NCBI GenBank assembly: GCA_017453085.1
Contig: JAFTKV010000035.1
Location: 1-5,229 of the forward strand
Reading direction: 5' to 3'
Length of the DNA stretch: 5,229 bases
Source of the DNA: Clostridia bacterium
GTDB taxonomy: Bacteria > Bacillota > Clostridia > Oscillospirales > CAG-272
Shown piece by piece: positions 5,125 to 5,229 of this stretch. Made by a program: the position numbers and the translations under genes. A model generated the notes under the pieces. That model was not told where the DNA came from and ran no database searches. It saw only the letters and a program-made list of their open reading frames with translations. Every line of letters begins with the position of its first letter. Positions within the stretch are counted from its first letter, which is position 1.

Positions 5125-5229
5125 CGGCTCCGAAGCCTGTTCAAGTAGAAAATAGTGGCCAAAATGAAGGAAAATGGGTCATTTGGTGCAACATTGGTGG
5201 ACAAGTGATCGTATTGCTACGGCATATAT
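5125..5229. other. unassigned sequence beyond the sigK breakpoint
   Basis: This 105-base tail is more AT-rich than the genes to its left and shows no sigma-factor homology in any frame. One plus-strand frame stays open from 5124 to the edge, with a protein-like stretch PVQVENSGQNEGKWVIWCN and then GGQVIVLLRHI, but no start codon or ribosome binding site precedes it. A minus-strand frame enters from the right edge and ends at a TGA (5148-5146). I recognise neither. CCAAAATGA (5159-5167) and TCATTTGG (5179-5186) form a near-perfect inverted repeat, and TTGGTG recurs at 5183 and 5194. These could be recombinase-binding sites or nothing. Confidence 0.4.

Noticed and set aside
4998..5204. 68-codon minus-strand frame at the right end
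   Set aside because: Most of it is antisense to the conserved sigma-K region and it has no recognisable motif.

Overview
The window looks like chromosomal DNA of a spore-forming, plant-polysaccharide-degrading Clostridia member, probably a gut or anaerobic lineage near Oscillospiraceae/Lachnospiraceae. The evidence is a class II xylose isomerase of clostridial type, strong Shine-Dalgarno sites before every gene, a cytoplasmic GH51 arabinofuranosidase, and the N-terminal half of a mother-cell sporulation sigma factor of the sigma-K type. I cannot name the species.

Layout. (1) Bases 1-2979, minus strand: a tight operon reading xylB (xylulokinase), xylA (xylose isomerase), then the start of a GH51 alpha-L-arabinofuranosidase that runs off the left edge. 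Gaps are 8 and 14 bases, and the xylA ribosome binding site overlaps the xylB stop codon. (2) Bases 2980-3080: a compact divergent control region. It holds a near-consensus sigma-A promoter for the regulator, a good -10 but poor -35 for xylB, and a 13-base direct repeat spaced 42 bases that could be the operator. (3) Bases 3081-3848, plus strand: an AraC/XylS-family regulator, the likely activator of the xyl operon. (4) Bases 3849-3918: terminator-like sequence whose stem appears split by about 38 bases. (5) Bases about 3919-4565, plus strand: the degraded 3' end of a large surface protein, with a beta-sandwich region and a C-terminal transmembrane anchor. It has no N-terminus and about three frame breaks. 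(6) Bases 4566-4788: intergenic, with a strong terminator, a second perfect-stem hairpin and a candidate sigma-E promoter. (7) Bases 4789-5124, plus strand: the N-terminal half of sigK, ending inside sigma region 2.4. (8) Bases 5125-5229: unassigned sequence unrelated to sigma factors.

How the parts work together. GH51 would release arabinose from imported arabinoxylo-oligosaccharides. XylA and XylB carry xylose through xylulose to xylulose 5-phosphate for the pentose phosphate pathway, and the divergent AraC-type protein probably senses the pentose. The degraded surface protein may be a relic of an extracellular glycosidase from the same locus.

The main point of interest is the right end. 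The sigma-K coding sequence stops at the residues where the Bacillus subtilis skin element interrupts sigK, next to a small perfect dyad. This may be the left boundary of a sigK intervening element that must be excised during sporulation, or it may be a permanently broken sigK. The window ends too soon to decide.
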